A stretch of DNA of 64,000 nt from Microbacterium gallinarum (GTDB taxonomy: Bacteria > Actinomycetota > Actinomycetes > Actinomycetales > Microbacteriaceae): contig NZ_JACSPM010000002.1 of the NCBI RefSeq assembly GCF_014837165.1, forward strand, positions 124,001 to 188,000. Reading direction: 5' to 3'. The notes under the pieces were generated by a model. The model had not been told where the DNA came from. It did not search any database and saw only the letters and a list, made by a program, of their open reading frames with translations. Below, piece by piece: positions 10,775 through 20,518 of the stretch (position 1 is the first letter of the stretch; the number at the start of each line of letters is the position of its first letter). The translations under genes were made by a program, and so were the position numbers.

Positions 10775-11368
10775 TCAGACCGAGCGCCGCCCCTCGAAGG
10801 CGCGACCGAGCGTGACCTCGTCGGCGTACTCGAGGTCGCCGCCGACGGGGAGGCCCGAGGCCAGGCGTGTGACGCTGATCTCGAGGGTGTGCAGCAGGCG
10901 GCTGAGGTAGGTCGCCGTGGCCTCGCCCTCGAGGTTGGGGTTCGTCGCCAGGATGACCTCCTGCACCGTGCCGTCGGCGAGGCGCTGCATCAGCTGGGTG
11001 ATACGCAGGTCGTCGGGCCCGATGCCGGCGATCGGGCTGATCGCACCGCCGAGCACGTGGTAGAGACCGCGGAACTCGCGGGTGCGCTCGATGGCCGCCA
11101 CGTCCTTCGCATCTTCGACGACGCAGATGAGGCTGAGGTTGCGCCGCGGGTCACGGCAGATCGAACAGCGTTCCTGCTCGGTGACGTTGCCGCATACCTC
11201 GCAGAACCGCACCTTGTCGCGCACCTCGGCGAGCAGCTGCGCGAGATGCGACACATCGAAGTTCGGCGTCTGGAGGATGTGGAAGGCGATGCGCTGGGCC
11301 GACTTGGGGCCGATGCCCGGCAGCCGGCCGAATTCATCGATGAGGTCTTGGACGATCCCGTCGTACAT
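10775..11368 (-). CDS. recR: Recombination mediator RecR
   Basis: Works with RecF/RecO to load RecA on gapped DNA. The 197-residue protein has the N-terminal HhH ([20 protein letters not shown]), a four-cysteine zinc finger (FCEVCGN...CSICRD), a Toprim domain ([14 protein letters not shown]) and the C-terminal [19 protein letters not shown]. The start is 3 bases past the dnaX stop, so the two form an operon. The small nucleoid gene ybaB, often between dnaX and recR, is absent here. Confidence 0.97.
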   Translation of the reverse strand: MYDGIVQDLIDEFGRLPGIGPKSAQRIAFHILQTPNFDVSHLAQLLAEVRDKVRFCEVCGNVTEQERCSICRDPRRNLSLICVVEDAKDVAAIERTREFRGLYHVLGGAISPIAGIGPDDLRITQLMQRLADGTVQEVILATNPNLEGEATATYLSRLLHTLEISVTRLASGLPVGGDLEYADEVTLGRAFEGRRSV

Positions 11369-11371
11369 GGG

Positions 11372-13576
11372 CTAGCTGAACCTCGTCGGCGGTTCGTACG
11401 GCTCTTCGCGCACGAAGGTCGCGCCCAGCATCTGACGCACCACCGCCTCGCCGTAGCGCTGGACGCCGTCGTTGCGCGTCGTCACCACCGGGGGCAGCGG
11501 CGGTGCGACGACCGGCGGAACCGGGACGTCGGCCGCGACATCCGTCGGGACGTCCTCGTCTTCGTCTCCGGGCTCGATGGACGGCTCGACGTCGGCGGCG
11601 CGGAGCACTTCGCCCTCGCGGACCGGTGCCAGGGTCGCGATGCGCGACCGGGCGGCGGCGTCTTCGGGTTCGTCGTCGACCGCGAACTGCCCTGCGGACA
11701 ACGCCGCCGGCGGCCCCGGGTCGGGCGGCGGAGCGTCGGCGTCGGTCGGGATCGGAGCCACGGCCCACTCGGTGACCGGAGCGGCGGCCGCCGGCGCGGC
11801 GGCGCGTGCCGGGGCCGGACGCGGGGAGGCGGGCGGAGCGGCCGGGGCTGAACCCGGTCGGCGCGGCGCCGAACCGCCGTCGTCGTGCTTGGCCAGATAC
11901 TTCACCCGGATGCCGAGCACCGCCAGGATCGCCTGGCGCAGGTCTTCGCTCGGCCCGCCACCCGCCGCTCGCTGCTTGAACTTGGCGACGTCGGCCTGGC
12001 TGGCGAAGGCGAGGGTGAGCACATCGTCGTCGAGGCCGGCGACCTCGGCGTTCGACGCCAGCAGCCACGACGTGCGGCTGATGCCTTCGAGGCGGCTCAG
12101 GATCTCGGCCCACCCGGCGCGCATGCGCTCGAGCGTGACCGGCCCGTCGGACACCGGCGTCGGCGCGGGTGCGGCGACCGGCTCGGGCGGAGTCACGGCA
12201 GCCGGTGCGGTCTGGTCCGCGGCGGGGGCAGCTGCCTCCGCCGGTGCGGGTGCGGGCGCGGCGGCTGCCGGCTCGATCACCGCGGCGGTGCCCCGGGCGG
12301 TCGTGGTCACCGTCGGCACCGTGTCGGCGGGCTCAGCCGGACGGCGCACAGCCTCGGCCACGGGCGCGGCAGCAGCAGGTGCAGGTGCAGGTGCCGGCGC
12401 CACAGCCGCAGGCGCCGCAGCAGCCGCAACAGCCGCAGGCACAGCAGCGACAGCCGCCGTCGGGGCCGCGGCATCCGCTCCCCTGGCCAGCACTCGCGCG
12501 ACCATGAGTTCCAGCTGCAGGCGGGGCGAGGTGGCACCGGTCATGTCGTCGAGCGTGGCGATGACGAGGTCGGCCGTGCGCGAGAGGCGCACGGTGCCGA
12601 AGGCGGCGGCCTGGCCCTTCATGCGCTCGAGGTCTTCGGCCGAGACTCCGCGCAGGACCGCGGCCGCCCCGTCGCCCGTCGCGTCGACGACGATGAGGTC
12701 GCGCAGCCGCTCGAGCAGGTCGTCGACGAACCGGCGCGGATCCTGACCTGTCTGCACGACGCGGTCGACAGCGGAGAACGCGGCCTGCGCGTCGCCCGCG
12801 GCGAACGCGTCGACCACCTCGTCGAGCAGCTCGGCGTGCGTGTAGCCGAGGAGGGCCACGGCGCGCTCGTAGCGGACCTTGCCCTCTTCGGAGCCGGCGA
12901 TCAGCTGGTCGAGCAGCGACAGGGTGTCTCGCGGCGAGCCGCCACCGGCTCGGACGACGAGCGGCAGCACACCCTGCTCGACCTCGACGCCCTCCTGCCC
13001 GCACAGCTCTTCGACATACGACAGCATGGCCCCCGGCGGCACGAGCCGGAACGGGTAGTGGTGCGTGCGTGAGCGGATCGTGCCGATGACCTTCTCGGGC
13101 TCGGTCGTGGCGAAGATGAACTTGACGTGGTCGGGGGGCTCTTCGACCAGCTTGAGCAGCGCGTTGAAGCCCTGCGGCGTCACCATGTGCGCCTCGTCGA
13201 GGATGAAGATCTTGAAGCGATCGCGCGCCGGGGCGAAGACGGCCCGCTCGCGGAGGTCGCGGGCGTCGTCGACGCCGTTGTGGCTCGCCGCGTCGATCTC
13301 GACGACGTCGAGCGACCCGCCGCCGCCACGGCCCAGCTCGACGCAGCTGTCGCAGGTGCCGCACGGGGTGTCGGTCGGCCCCTGTGCGCAGTTGAGGCAC
13401 CGGGCGAGGATGCGGGCGGACGTGGTCTTGCCGCAGCCGCGCGGACCCGAGAACAGGTAGGCGTGCCCGACGCGATCACCGCGCAGCGCAGTCATGAGCG
13501 GCTCGGTGACCTGCGACTGGCCGATCATCTCGCCGAACGACTCGGGTCGGTAGCGGCGATAGAGGGCGGTGGTCAC
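11372..13576 (-). CDS. dnaX: DNA polymerase III subunit gamma/tau
   Basis: Clamp-loader ATPase of the replicative polymerase. The 734-residue protein has Walker A GPRGCGKTTS (about 44-53), a zinc site from cysteines 63, 72, 75 and 78, and a DEAH-type Walker B (FILDEAHM). The region after the AAA+ core (about 370-660) is a long Ala/Pro-rich linker in two blocks around a conserved tau-like domain. GTG start at 13574-13576. It is followed closely by recR; upstream lies the GH65 gene after a 43-base gap. Confidence 0.97.
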   Translation of the reverse strand: MTTALYRRYRPESFGEMIGQSQVTEPLMTALRGDRVGHAYLFSGPRGCGKTTSARILARCLNCAQGPTDTPCGTCDSCVELGRGGGGSLDVVEIDAASHNGVDDARDLRERAVFAPARDRFKIFILDEAHMVTPQGFNALLKLVEEPPDHVKFIFATTEPEKVIGTIRSRTHHYPFRLVPPGAMLSYVEELCGQEGVEVEQGVLPLVVRAGGGSPRDTLSLLDQLIAGSEEGKVRYERAVALLGYTHAELLDEVVDAFAAGDAQAAFSAVDRVVQTGQDPRRFVDDLLERLRDLIVVDATGDGAAAVLRGVSAEDLERMKGQAAAFGTVRLSRTADLVIATLDDMTGATSPRLQLELMVARVLARGADAAAPTAAVAAVPAAVAAAAAPAAVAPAPAPAPAAAAPVAEAVRRPAEPADTVPTVTTTARGTAAVIEPAAAAPAPAPAEAAAPAADQTAPAAVTPPEPVAAPAPTPVSDGPVTLERMRAGWAEILSRLEGISRTSWLLASNAEVAGLDDDVLTLAFASQADVAKFKQRAAGGGPSEDLRQAILAVLGIRVKYLAKHDDGGSAPRRPGSAPAAPPASPRPAPARAAAPAAAAPVTEWAVAPIPTDADAPPPDPGPPAALSAGQFAVDDEPEDAAARSRIATLAPVREGEVLRAADVEPSIEPGDEDEDVPTDVAADVPVPPVVAPPLPPVVTTRNDGVQRYGEAVVRQMLGATFVREEPYEPPTRFS

Positions 13577-13619
13577 CAGGACAGCCTACGGCGTGGCTGT
13601 GACATCGCAGCGGCCGTCC

Positions 13620-16136
13620 TCACGCGTCGGCGCCCTGCTCGACGTCGGCCGCGCCGATGATGATCGGGATGGACGACGTGACCGTCGGCACCGACGCCGA
13701 CAGGTACGAGCCGTCCTCGCGCTGCACCTCGGTGAGCTCGCCGAGCGTCGGGCGTCCGGGGATCACCGGACCGTGCCCGTCCAGCGCCACCACGACCTCT
13801 TCGCCGGCTCCGACGACGTAACCCGTCCCCCGCACGCTGAACCCGACCGGATCACCACCGGAGGCCGCGACCCGCAGCTCGTCGCGCGTGACGGTGATCT
13901 GCAGCCGGGTGCCGTGCCAGTGCAGCACGAACGACAGCTCGGGCCAGTCGGCGGGCAGGCGGGGATCGAAGGACAGCTCGCCGAAGTGGTCGCGCATGCC
14001 GCCGAAGCCCGACACCAGCGCCGTCCACACGCCACCGGCCGACGCCACATGCACGCCGTCCGACGCGTTGTGGTGCAGGTCGGCGAGGTCGACGAAGATC
14101 GACTGCCGGAAGTACTCGAGCGCGAGGTCCTGATAGCCGACCTCTGCGGCCAGGATCGCCTGCACCACCGCCGAGAGCGTCGAGTCGCCCGTGGTCAGCG
14201 GGTCGTAGTACTCGAAGTCGGCGAGCTTGTCCTCGTCGGAGAAGTGATTGCCCTGCAGGAACAGCGCCAGCACGACGTCGGCCTGCTTGAGCACCTGGTA
14301 GCGGTAGATGACCAGCGGGTGGAAGTGCAGCAGCAGCGGCCGCTTGTCGGACGGCGTGTTCTCGAGGTCCCAGATCTCGCGCTCGAGGAAGACGTGGTCC
14401 TGGGGGTGGATGCCGAGATCCGGGCTGAACGGGATGTGCATCGCCTCCGCGGCACGCTCCCACCCCTCGGGCTCGGCGGGGTCGAGGCCGAGGCGGTCGA
14501 CCATCCGCCGGTACACCTCGCCGTCGACCTCGGCCATCTCGCGAACGGTGCGCGCGGCGAAGCGCAGGTTGAAGCGGGCCATGACGTTCGTGAACAGGTT
14601 GTCGTTGACGACCGTCGTGTATTCGTCGGGGCCGGTCACGCCATGGATGTGGAACGTCTCCTCGCCCGCGCCCTCGACGGTGCGCCAGAAACCGAGGGTC
14701 GCCCAGAGACGCGCCGTCTCGACGGCGATGTCGACGCCCTCGCGGTAGAGGAACTCGGAGTCGCCGGTGGCGCGGATGTACTTCGCCAGCGCATACGAGA
14801 CGTCGGCGTTGATGTGGTACTGCGCCGTGCCGGCGGCGTAGTAGGCGGACGCCTCTTCGCCGTTGATGGTGCGCCAGGGGAACAGCGCGCCGTGCTCGTT
14901 GAGCTGGAAGGCCCGGCGGCGCGCGGCCGGCAGCATGAGGTAGCGCATGCGCAGGGCGTTGCGAGCCCACAGCGGCGTCGTGTACGCGAGGAACGGCAGC
15001 ACGTAGATCTCGGTGTCCCAGAAGTAGTGGCCGCTGTACCCCGAGCCGGTCATGCCTTTCGCGGGCACGCCCTGGCCGTCGGCGCGCGCCGACGCCTGGG
15101 CGAGCTGGAACAGGCACCAGCGCGTCGCCTGCTGCAGGTCGTCGTGCCCGCCGATCTTCACATCCGAACGCTCCCAGAACCCGTCGAGCCACTCGCGCTG
15201 CCGGATCGCCACCGTCTCCACGCCCAGCGTGAGGGCGCGGTCGAGGGTGCGACGGCAGCGGTCGACGAGTTCGCGCGCCGGGACGCCGCGCGACGTGTGG
15301 TAGCTCACGAGCTTGGTCACGCGGATCGGGACGCCGGCCTTCGCCTGCACCCGGAACACGTTCTTCGCGATGTCGGGCTCGATCAGCGTGCGTGCCGAGT
15401 ACGGGTTGTCGGTCTCGACGATGTGGTCGGCGACGACGGCGAGCGTCATGCCGGACTCCGTCACGCGGTAGGACAGCGCCGACCGCAGGCCGTCCTGCCA
15501 GTACTCCTGCGGCTGCAGCACGCGCTCCTGGATGCGCTCCGCCTTGCGCGGGTCGAAGCCGGCCTTCTTGGTCGCGGTCGGCGTGCCGCCGTAGACGTCC
15601 TCGCCGTCCTGACGATTGATCAGCTGACAGCTGACGGTGACCGGCGCGTCGGCGTTCAGGACCGTCACGTCCACCGTCATGACCGACAGGTGCTTCTCCT
15701 CGAACGACACCAGCCGCGAGTACTCGACGCGAACGTCCTTGCCCGACGGCGTGGTCCACAGCACGTGACGGCGCAGCACGCCGTCGCGCATGTCGAGCAC
15801 GCGCTCGTACTCGCGCACGTCGGCGACGTCGAGCGACAGCGGCTCGTCGTCGACGTAGACCCGCATCACCTTCGCATCGGGGGCGTTGACGATCGTCTGC
15901 CCGACCTCGGCGAATCCGTACGCCTGCTCGGCGTGGCGGATGGGGAACGTCTCGTGGAAGCCGTTGATGAACGTGCCGTCCTCGTGCGACTGACGACCCT
16001 CGGGGTGGTTGCCGCGCATGCCGAGGTAGCCGTTGCCGACCGCGAACAGCGTCTCGGTGACGCCGCTGTCCTCGAAGTCGAACTCCGTCTCGACAAGGCG
16101 CCAGGGGTCGACGGGGAACCGGTCGCGATCCATCAT
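13620..16136 (-). CDS. Glycoside hydrolase family 65 disaccharide phosphorylase
   Basis: Phosphorolyses an alpha-linked glucosyl disaccharide (maltose, trehalose or kojibiose type) to beta-glucose 1-phosphate and glucose. The 838-residue protein has the GH65 N-terminal super-sandwich (ETLFAVGNGYLGMRGNHPEG), then the (alpha/alpha)6 barrel with KGMTGSGYSGHYFWDTE and the catalytic segment HGVTGPDEYTTVVND, whose Glu is the predicted general acid. The ATG at 16136 overlaps the stop of the HAD gene (ATGA), so translation is probably coupled. The exact substrate cannot be read from sequence. Confidence 0.92.
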   Translation of the reverse strand: MMDRDRFPVDPWRLVETEFDFEDSGVTETLFAVGNGYLGMRGNHPEGRQSHEDGTFINGFHETFPIRHAEQAYGFAEVGQTIVNAPDAKVMRVYVDDEPLSLDVADVREYERVLDMRDGVLRRHVLWTTPSGKDVRVEYSRLVSFEEKHLSVMTVDVTVLNADAPVTVSCQLINRQDGEDVYGGTPTATKKAGFDPRKAERIQERVLQPQEYWQDGLRSALSYRVTESGMTLAVVADHIVETDNPYSARTLIEPDIAKNVFRVQAKAGVPIRVTKLVSYHTSRGVPARELVDRCRRTLDRALTLGVETVAIRQREWLDGFWERSDVKIGGHDDLQQATRWCLFQLAQASARADGQGVPAKGMTGSGYSGHYFWDTEIYVLPFLAYTTPLWARNALRMRYLMLPAARRRAFQLNEHGALFPWRTINGEEASAYYAAGTAQYHINADVSYALAKYIRATGDSEFLYREGVDIAVETARLWATLGFWRTVEGAGEETFHIHGVTGPDEYTTVVNDNLFTNVMARFNLRFAARTVREMAEVDGEVYRRMVDRLGLDPAEPEGWERAAEAMHIPFSPDLGIHPQDHVFLEREIWDLENTPSDKRPLLLHFHPLVIYRYQVLKQADVVLALFLQGNHFSDEDKLADFEYYDPLTTGDSTLSAVVQAILAAEVGYQDLALEYFRQSIFVDLADLHHNASDGVHVASAGGVWTALVSGFGGMRDHFGELSFDPRLPADWPELSFVLHWHGTRLQITVTRDELRVAASGGDPVGFSVRGTGYVVGAGEEVVVALDGHGPVIPGRPTLGELTEVQREDGSYLSASVPTVTSSIPIIIGAADVEQGADA

Positions 16137-16903
16137 GAGGTGGTCTCCTCGGGGCGGGTCGGGGTGGTGACGGCGGCGACGAGCTCGGACAGGTCGTCGA
16201 CGACGACGTGGGCTCCGGCATCTGTCAGGGCTTGCTCTCCTGCACCGCGGTCCACGCCCACGACGAGCGAGAACCCGCCCGCCGCAGCCGAGGCCACGCC
16301 GCTGAGGGCGTCCTCGACGGCGGCGCTGCGAGCCGGGTCGACATCCAGCATGCGCGCGGCCTCGACGAAGACGTCGGGAGCGGGCTTGGAGGCGAGGTGG
16401 TCGCGCTCGGCGATCACGCCGTCCATCACGACGGCGAACCGGTCGCGGATGCCGGCGACGGCGAGCACCTCCTCGGCGTTCTTCGAGCTCGACACGACGG
16501 CGACCGCGGTGCCGGCGGCGGCGAGCGCATCGAGCAGGGCGAGCGAGCCGGGGTACGGGGCGATCCCCTCGTCGCGCAGGACGGTCTCGAAGACCACGTT
16601 CTTGCGATTCCCGATGCCGCACACGGTGTCGGCCGTCACGGGATCGGACGGGTCGCCCCACGGCACCTCGACGTCGCGCGAGCGCAGCAGGCTCGCGACG
16701 CCGTCGTAGCGCTTCTTGCCGTCGAGGTGGTCGAAGTAGTCACGCTCGGTGTACGGCGGCGTGATGTCCCAGGCCGCGAACAGCGCCTCGAACATGGTCT
16801 GCCATGCGTGCATGTGGACTTCGGCGGTCGGGGTCAGCACGCCGTCCAGATCGAAGAGCACGGCGTCGTAGGCGGACAGGTCGGGCAGGGCTTCGGTGGA
16901 CAC
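16133..16903 (-). CDS. HAD hydrolase, probable beta-phosphoglucomutase
   Basis: Likely converts beta-glucose 1-phosphate made by the adjacent GH65 enzyme to glucose 6-phosphate. The 256-residue HAD protein has DLDGVLT with the nucleophile D18 and the acid/base D20, motif II VVSSSKN, the lysine of SKPAPD and the acidic VEDALSG. The GTG start (16901-16903) lacks a good ribosome site. It overlaps the GH65 start by four bases, and that pairing is the main reason for choosing beta-PGM over a generic HAD phosphatase. Confidence 0.85.
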   Translation of the reverse strand: MSTEALPDLSAYDAVLFDLDGVLTPTAEVHMHAWQTMFEALFAAWDITPPYTERDYFDHLDGKKRYDGVASLLRSRDVEVPWGDPSDPVTADTVCGIGNRKNVVFETVLRDEGIAPYPGSLALLDALAAAGTAVAVVSSSKNAEEVLAVAGIRDRFAVVMDGVIAERDHLASKPAPDVFVEAARMLDVDPARSAAVEDALSGVASAAAGGFSLVVGVDRGAGEQALTDAGAHVVVDDLSELVAAVTTPTRPEETTS

Positions 16904-16926
16904 CAGTCAAGGGTAGCGAGGGCGGG

Positions 16927-18153
16927 TCAGACCCGCGCCACGCTGACGGTCTGTCGGGCGATCTCGAGCTCCTCGTCGGTCGGCACGACGAGGACGGTCG
17001 CGGCCGAGGCATCCGTCGAGATGATCCGGATGCCGCGACCCGGCGCCTGATTGCGCTCATGGTCGACCTCGATGCCGGCGAAGCCGAGCGTCTCGAGCGC
17101 CGCCGCGCGCACGAGCGGGGCGTTCTCTCCGACCCCCGCGGTGAAGGAGATGACGTCCACGCCGCCGAGCTGGGCCAGGTACGCGCCCGCGTACGCGCGC
17201 AGCCGGTGGACGTACACCTCGTACGCGAGGATCGCCTGCGGGTCGCCGCGCTCGACGGCGGCGCGGATGTCACGCAGGTCGGACGACCCGGCGAGCCCGA
17301 GCATGCCGCTGCGCTTGTTCAGCAGGTCGTCGAGGTCATCGATGGACAGCCCGTCGCGGCGGGCGAGGTGGAACAGCACCGCCGGGTCGATGTCGCCCGA
17401 CCGGGTGCCCATCACGAGCCCCTCGAGCGGCGTGAAGCCCATGGAGGTCTCGACCGAGCGTCCGCCGTCGACCGCCGTGACGGACGCGCCGTTGCCGAGG
17501 TGGAACACGATCTGCCGCAGGTCGACGAGCGGACGGCCGAGGAACGCCGCGGCCGCCTCGCTCACGAATTTGTGGGAGGTGCCGTGGAACCCGTAGCGCC
17601 GGATGCGGTGGGATGCCGCGAGCCGGGCGTCGATCGCGTAGGTGTAGACGTGCGGCTCGAGCGTCTGGTGGAACGCGGTGTCGAAGACCGCGACGTGCGC
17701 GACGTCGGGGAAGGCCGCCTTCGCGGCGACGATCCCTGCCAGGTTGGCCGGGTTGTGCAACGGGGCGAGCACGGAGAGCTCGTCGATGTTGATCTCGACG
17801 AGCGGAGTGATCAGGGTCGGCTCGAAGAACCGCGCGCCGCCGTGGACGACACGGTGACCGACCGCGATCGGCGCGTGGTCCTCCAGCGAGGGCCCGTCGG
17901 AGGCGAACGCGTCGAGCATGACGCGGAAGCCCGCGGTGTGGTCGGGGATCGGCAGCTCGCGCGTGTGCGTCGCATTCAGCATCGTCGGCGCCGGCCCGTC
18001 GGTCGGCGGCGCGACCACCGTGTGCGTGGCGCGACCCGTCGGCTCGCCGATCCGCTCGACGAGGCCCGACGCGAGCGTCGTCTCGGTGTCGATGTCGATG
18101 AGCTGGTACTTGAACGACGACGAGCCGGAGTTGACGACCAGCACCGGGGACAT
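16927..18153 (-). CDS. ackA: Acetate kinase
   Basis: Converts acetyl phosphate and ADP to acetate and ATP. The 408-residue protein begins SPVLVVNSGSSSFKYQL (phosphate motif of the ASKHA fold) and has GHRVVHGG, FDTAFHQT, YGFHGTSHK and FTAGVGENAPLVR. The ATG at 18153 is chosen because AGGGAG lies seven bases upstream; a GTG two codons earlier is too close to it. The start is two bases after the pta stop, giving the usual pta-ackA pair. Confidence 0.97.
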   Translation of the reverse strand: MSPVLVVNSGSSSFKYQLIDIDTETTLASGLVERIGEPTGRATHTVVAPPTDGPAPTMLNATHTRELPIPDHTAGFRVMLDAFASDGPSLEDHAPIAVGHRVVHGGARFFEPTLITPLVEINIDELSVLAPLHNPANLAGIVAAKAAFPDVAHVAVFDTAFHQTLEPHVYTYAIDARLAASHRIRRYGFHGTSHKFVSEAAAAFLGRPLVDLRQIVFHLGNGASVTAVDGGRSVETSMGFTPLEGLVMGTRSGDIDPAVLFHLARRDGLSIDDLDDLLNKRSGMLGLAGSSDLRDIRAAVERGDPQAILAYEVYVHRLRAYAGAYLAQLGGVDVISFTAGVGENAPLVRAAALETLGFAGIEVDHERNQAPGRGIRIISTDASAATVLVVPTDEELEIARQTVSVARV

Positions 18154-18155
18154 TT

Positions 18156-20288
18156 TCACTCTCCCTGAGCCTGGATCGCGGTGATCGCGATCGTGTTGAC
18201 GATGTCGTCGACGAGCGCGCCGCGCGACAGGTCGTTGATGGGCTTGTTCAGGCCCTGCAGCACGGGCCCGATCGCCACGGCTCCGGCGGAGCGCTGGACC
18301 GCCTTGTAGGTGTTGTTGCCCGTGTTGAGGTCGGGGAAGATGAACACCGTGGCGCGACCCGCCACGTCCGAACCCGGCATCTTCGCCGCCGCGACGGCGG
18401 CGTCTGCGGCGGCGTCGTACTGGATGGGACCCTCGACGAGGAGCTCGGGAGCCCGCGAGCGGACGATGGCCGTGGCATCCCGGACCTTCTCGACCTCTGC
18501 GCCCGAGCCCGACTCCCCGGTCGAGTACGACAGCATCGCGACGCGCGGCTCGATGCCGAACTGCGCGGCAGTGGCGGCCGACGAGATCGCGATGTCGGCG
18601 AGCTGCTCCGACGTCGGGTCGGGGATCACGGCGCAGTCGCCGTAGACGAGCACGCGGTCGGCGAGCGCCATCAGGAAGACGCTCGAGACCACCGAGACGC
18701 CCGGCGTCGTCTTGATGATCTCGAAGGCGGGCCGGATGGTGTGCGCGGTCGTGTGCGCCGCGCCCGAGACCATGCCGTCGGCCAGTCCGAGGTGCACCAT
18801 CATGGTGCCGAAGTACGACACATCCGTCACGGTGTCGGCCGCCTGCGCGACCGTGACGCCCTTGTGGGCGCGCAGCCGGGCGTACTCCGCGGCGAACTTG
18901 TGGACGTGCACGGCATCGAGCGGCGAGAGCACCTCGGCCGCCTGGATGTCGATGCCGAGCTCGACGGCCCGGGCGCGCACCTCGAAGGGCTCGCCCAGGA
19001 TCGTGAGGTCGGCGATGCCCCGCTTGAGCACCGTGGCAGCCGCGCGCAGCACCCGGTCGTCGTCGCCCTCGGGGAGCACGATGCGCTTGCGCTGTGCGCG
19101 GGCGCGCTCGATGAGCTGGAACTCGAACATGAGCGGCGTGACGACCGTCGCGCGCGCGACGCCGAACGCCTCGAGCAGCTCGTCGGTGTCGACGCTCTGC
19201 TCGAAGAGCGCGAGAGCGGTGTCGTAGCGGCGCTGCGAGTCGGCGGCCAGCCGGCCCCGGGTGCTCATGATGCGCGCGGCCGTCTCATAGGTGCCGAGCT
19301 CGGTCGTCACGATCGGCACGTTGGATCCCAGGCCGTCGAGCAGGCGCATGACCGGCTCGGGCAGGTCGAACCCGCCGTTCAGCACGATTCCCGAGATGGA
19401 GGGGAAGGTGCCCGACGCGTTCGCGAGCAGCGCTGCCAGCAGCACCTCGGTGCGGTCGGCCGCGATGACGAGGACGGCGCCTTCGAGAAGCCGCGGCAGG
19501 ACGTTGACCATCGACATGCCCGCGACCACGACGGCGAGCGCCTCGCGGGTGAGGCGCTCCGGGTCGCCGGCGAGCAGCTCGCCGCCGACGGAGCGCATGA
19601 TGCCGCGCATCGACGGGGCGACGAGGAACCGGTCCTCGGGGATCGCCCAGACGGGCACTCGCTTGCCCGGCCCGAGCGCCGACTCGACCGACCGCCGGAT
19701 GGCCGCGACCGTCGCGTCGGCCTCGGATCGCTCGGCGCGGTTGGCCACGACGGCGAAGAGCTCAGCACGGCCGTGGGCGAGTTCGGCGAGCGCGAGGTCG
19801 GCGATCTGGCCCATCTCGGCCGCGGTGCGCGGGAGCGAGGAGCCGAGCTGCTCGGGACGCGTCTGGGTCTGCGCGGACCGCCCGCCCAGCACGAGGAGGA
19901 CGGGGGCACCGAGGTTCGCGGCAATGCGCGCGTTGTAGCCGAGCTCGGCCGGGCTGCCCACGTCGGTGTAGTCGCTGCCGAGGATCACGACCGCGTCGCA
20001 CTGCGCTTCGACCGCCTTGTAGCGTTCGACGATCGTCGCGAGCGCGGCATCCGGATTCTGACGCACGTCGTCGTAGGTGACTCCGACGCACTCCTCATAC
20101 GGCAGCTGGACCCCGTCGTGGTCGAGCAGCATCTCGAGGACGTAGTCGGGCTCGGCGGTGGAGCGCGCGATCGCCCGGAAGACGCCGACCCGAGGGGTCG
20201 CATGACTCAGCGCGTCGAGAACACCCAACGCGACGGTCGATTTGCCGGAGTGGCCTTCTGCCGACGTGATGAAGATGCTCTGCGCCAC
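18156..20288 (-). CDS. pta: Phosphate acetyltransferase (long form)
   Basis: Interconverts acetyl-CoA and acetyl phosphate. The 710-residue protein is the three-part form: N-terminal P-loop BioD-like domain (SAEGHSGKST), a middle DRTGG domain and a C-terminal PTA_PTB catalytic domain (MVSGAAHTTAHTIRPAFEII read in pieces, SYSTGESGSG, FPDLNTGNNTYKAVQRS). The start is GTG at 20286-20288 with no obvious ribosome site. It leads the pta-ackA-HAD-GH65 run on this strand. Confidence 0.97.
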   Translation of the reverse strand: MAQSIFITSAEGHSGKSTVALGVLDALSHATPRVGVFRAIARSTAEPDYVLEMLLDHDGVQLPYEECVGVTYDDVRQNPDAALATIVERYKAVEAQCDAVVILGSDYTDVGSPAELGYNARIAANLGAPVLLVLGGRSAQTQTRPEQLGSSLPRTAAEMGQIADLALAELAHGRAELFAVVANRAERSEADATVAAIRRSVESALGPGKRVPVWAIPEDRFLVAPSMRGIMRSVGGELLAGDPERLTREALAVVVAGMSMVNVLPRLLEGAVLVIAADRTEVLLAALLANASGTFPSISGIVLNGGFDLPEPVMRLLDGLGSNVPIVTTELGTYETAARIMSTRGRLAADSQRRYDTALALFEQSVDTDELLEAFGVARATVVTPLMFEFQLIERARAQRKRIVLPEGDDDRVLRAAATVLKRGIADLTILGEPFEVRARAVELGIDIQAAEVLSPLDAVHVHKFAAEYARLRAHKGVTVAQAADTVTDVSYFGTMMVHLGLADGMVSGAAHTTAHTIRPAFEIIKTTPGVSVVSSVFLMALADRVLVYGDCAVIPDPTSEQLADIAISSAATAAQFGIEPRVAMLSYSTGESGSGAEVEKVRDATAIVRSRAPELLVEGPIQYDAAADAAVAAAKMPGSDVAGRATVFIFPDLNTGNNTYKAVQRSAGAVAIGPVLQGLNKPINDLSRGALVDDIVNTIAITAIQAQGE

Positions 20289-20380
20289 GCGACAAGCCTA
20301 TGGGCGACCGGCGGCGCGCGGGGCGCGTGCCCCGACAGAGCCGATGCGGCCGGTGGCGCCGATGCCGCCGGGAAAAGTAA

Positions 20381-20468
20381 GACTCTCCGCGAACCCGGCA
20401 GAGCCTGGTTACCCTTGCTACGTTTCCGTCCTGGGGGAGTTGGCCTGGATGCCGCCTCGCGGAGAGCT
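20381..20468 (-). ncRNA. ffs: Signal recognition particle RNA (small bacterial type)
   Basis: On the minus strand the RNA folds into one long hairpin. The outer 10-bp stem is 20457-20466 with 20383-20392 (CTCTCCGCGA / TCGCGGAGAG), then CGGCA/TGCCG. The apex carries the SRP domain IV signature: CAGGACG, a GAAA tetraloop, then CGTAGCAAGG. A -10-like TAGACT lies just upstream (about 20474-20479) and a T-rich tail (TTACTTTTCCC) follows the 3' end as a terminator. The domain IV sequence, seen directly, makes this secure; exact ends are approximate. Confidence 0.92.
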
Positions 20469-20518
20469 GACACCAGTCTAACCCGGTCGCGCGGCGGGGC
20501 GTGACCGGGACCGCCCTG

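Noticed and set aside
13569..16709. Open frame of over 1000 codons opposite the GH65 gene
   Set aside because: Arg/Val/Asp-rich translation without motifs, exactly antisense to a gene with clear GH65 landmarks; an effect of GC-rich codon use.
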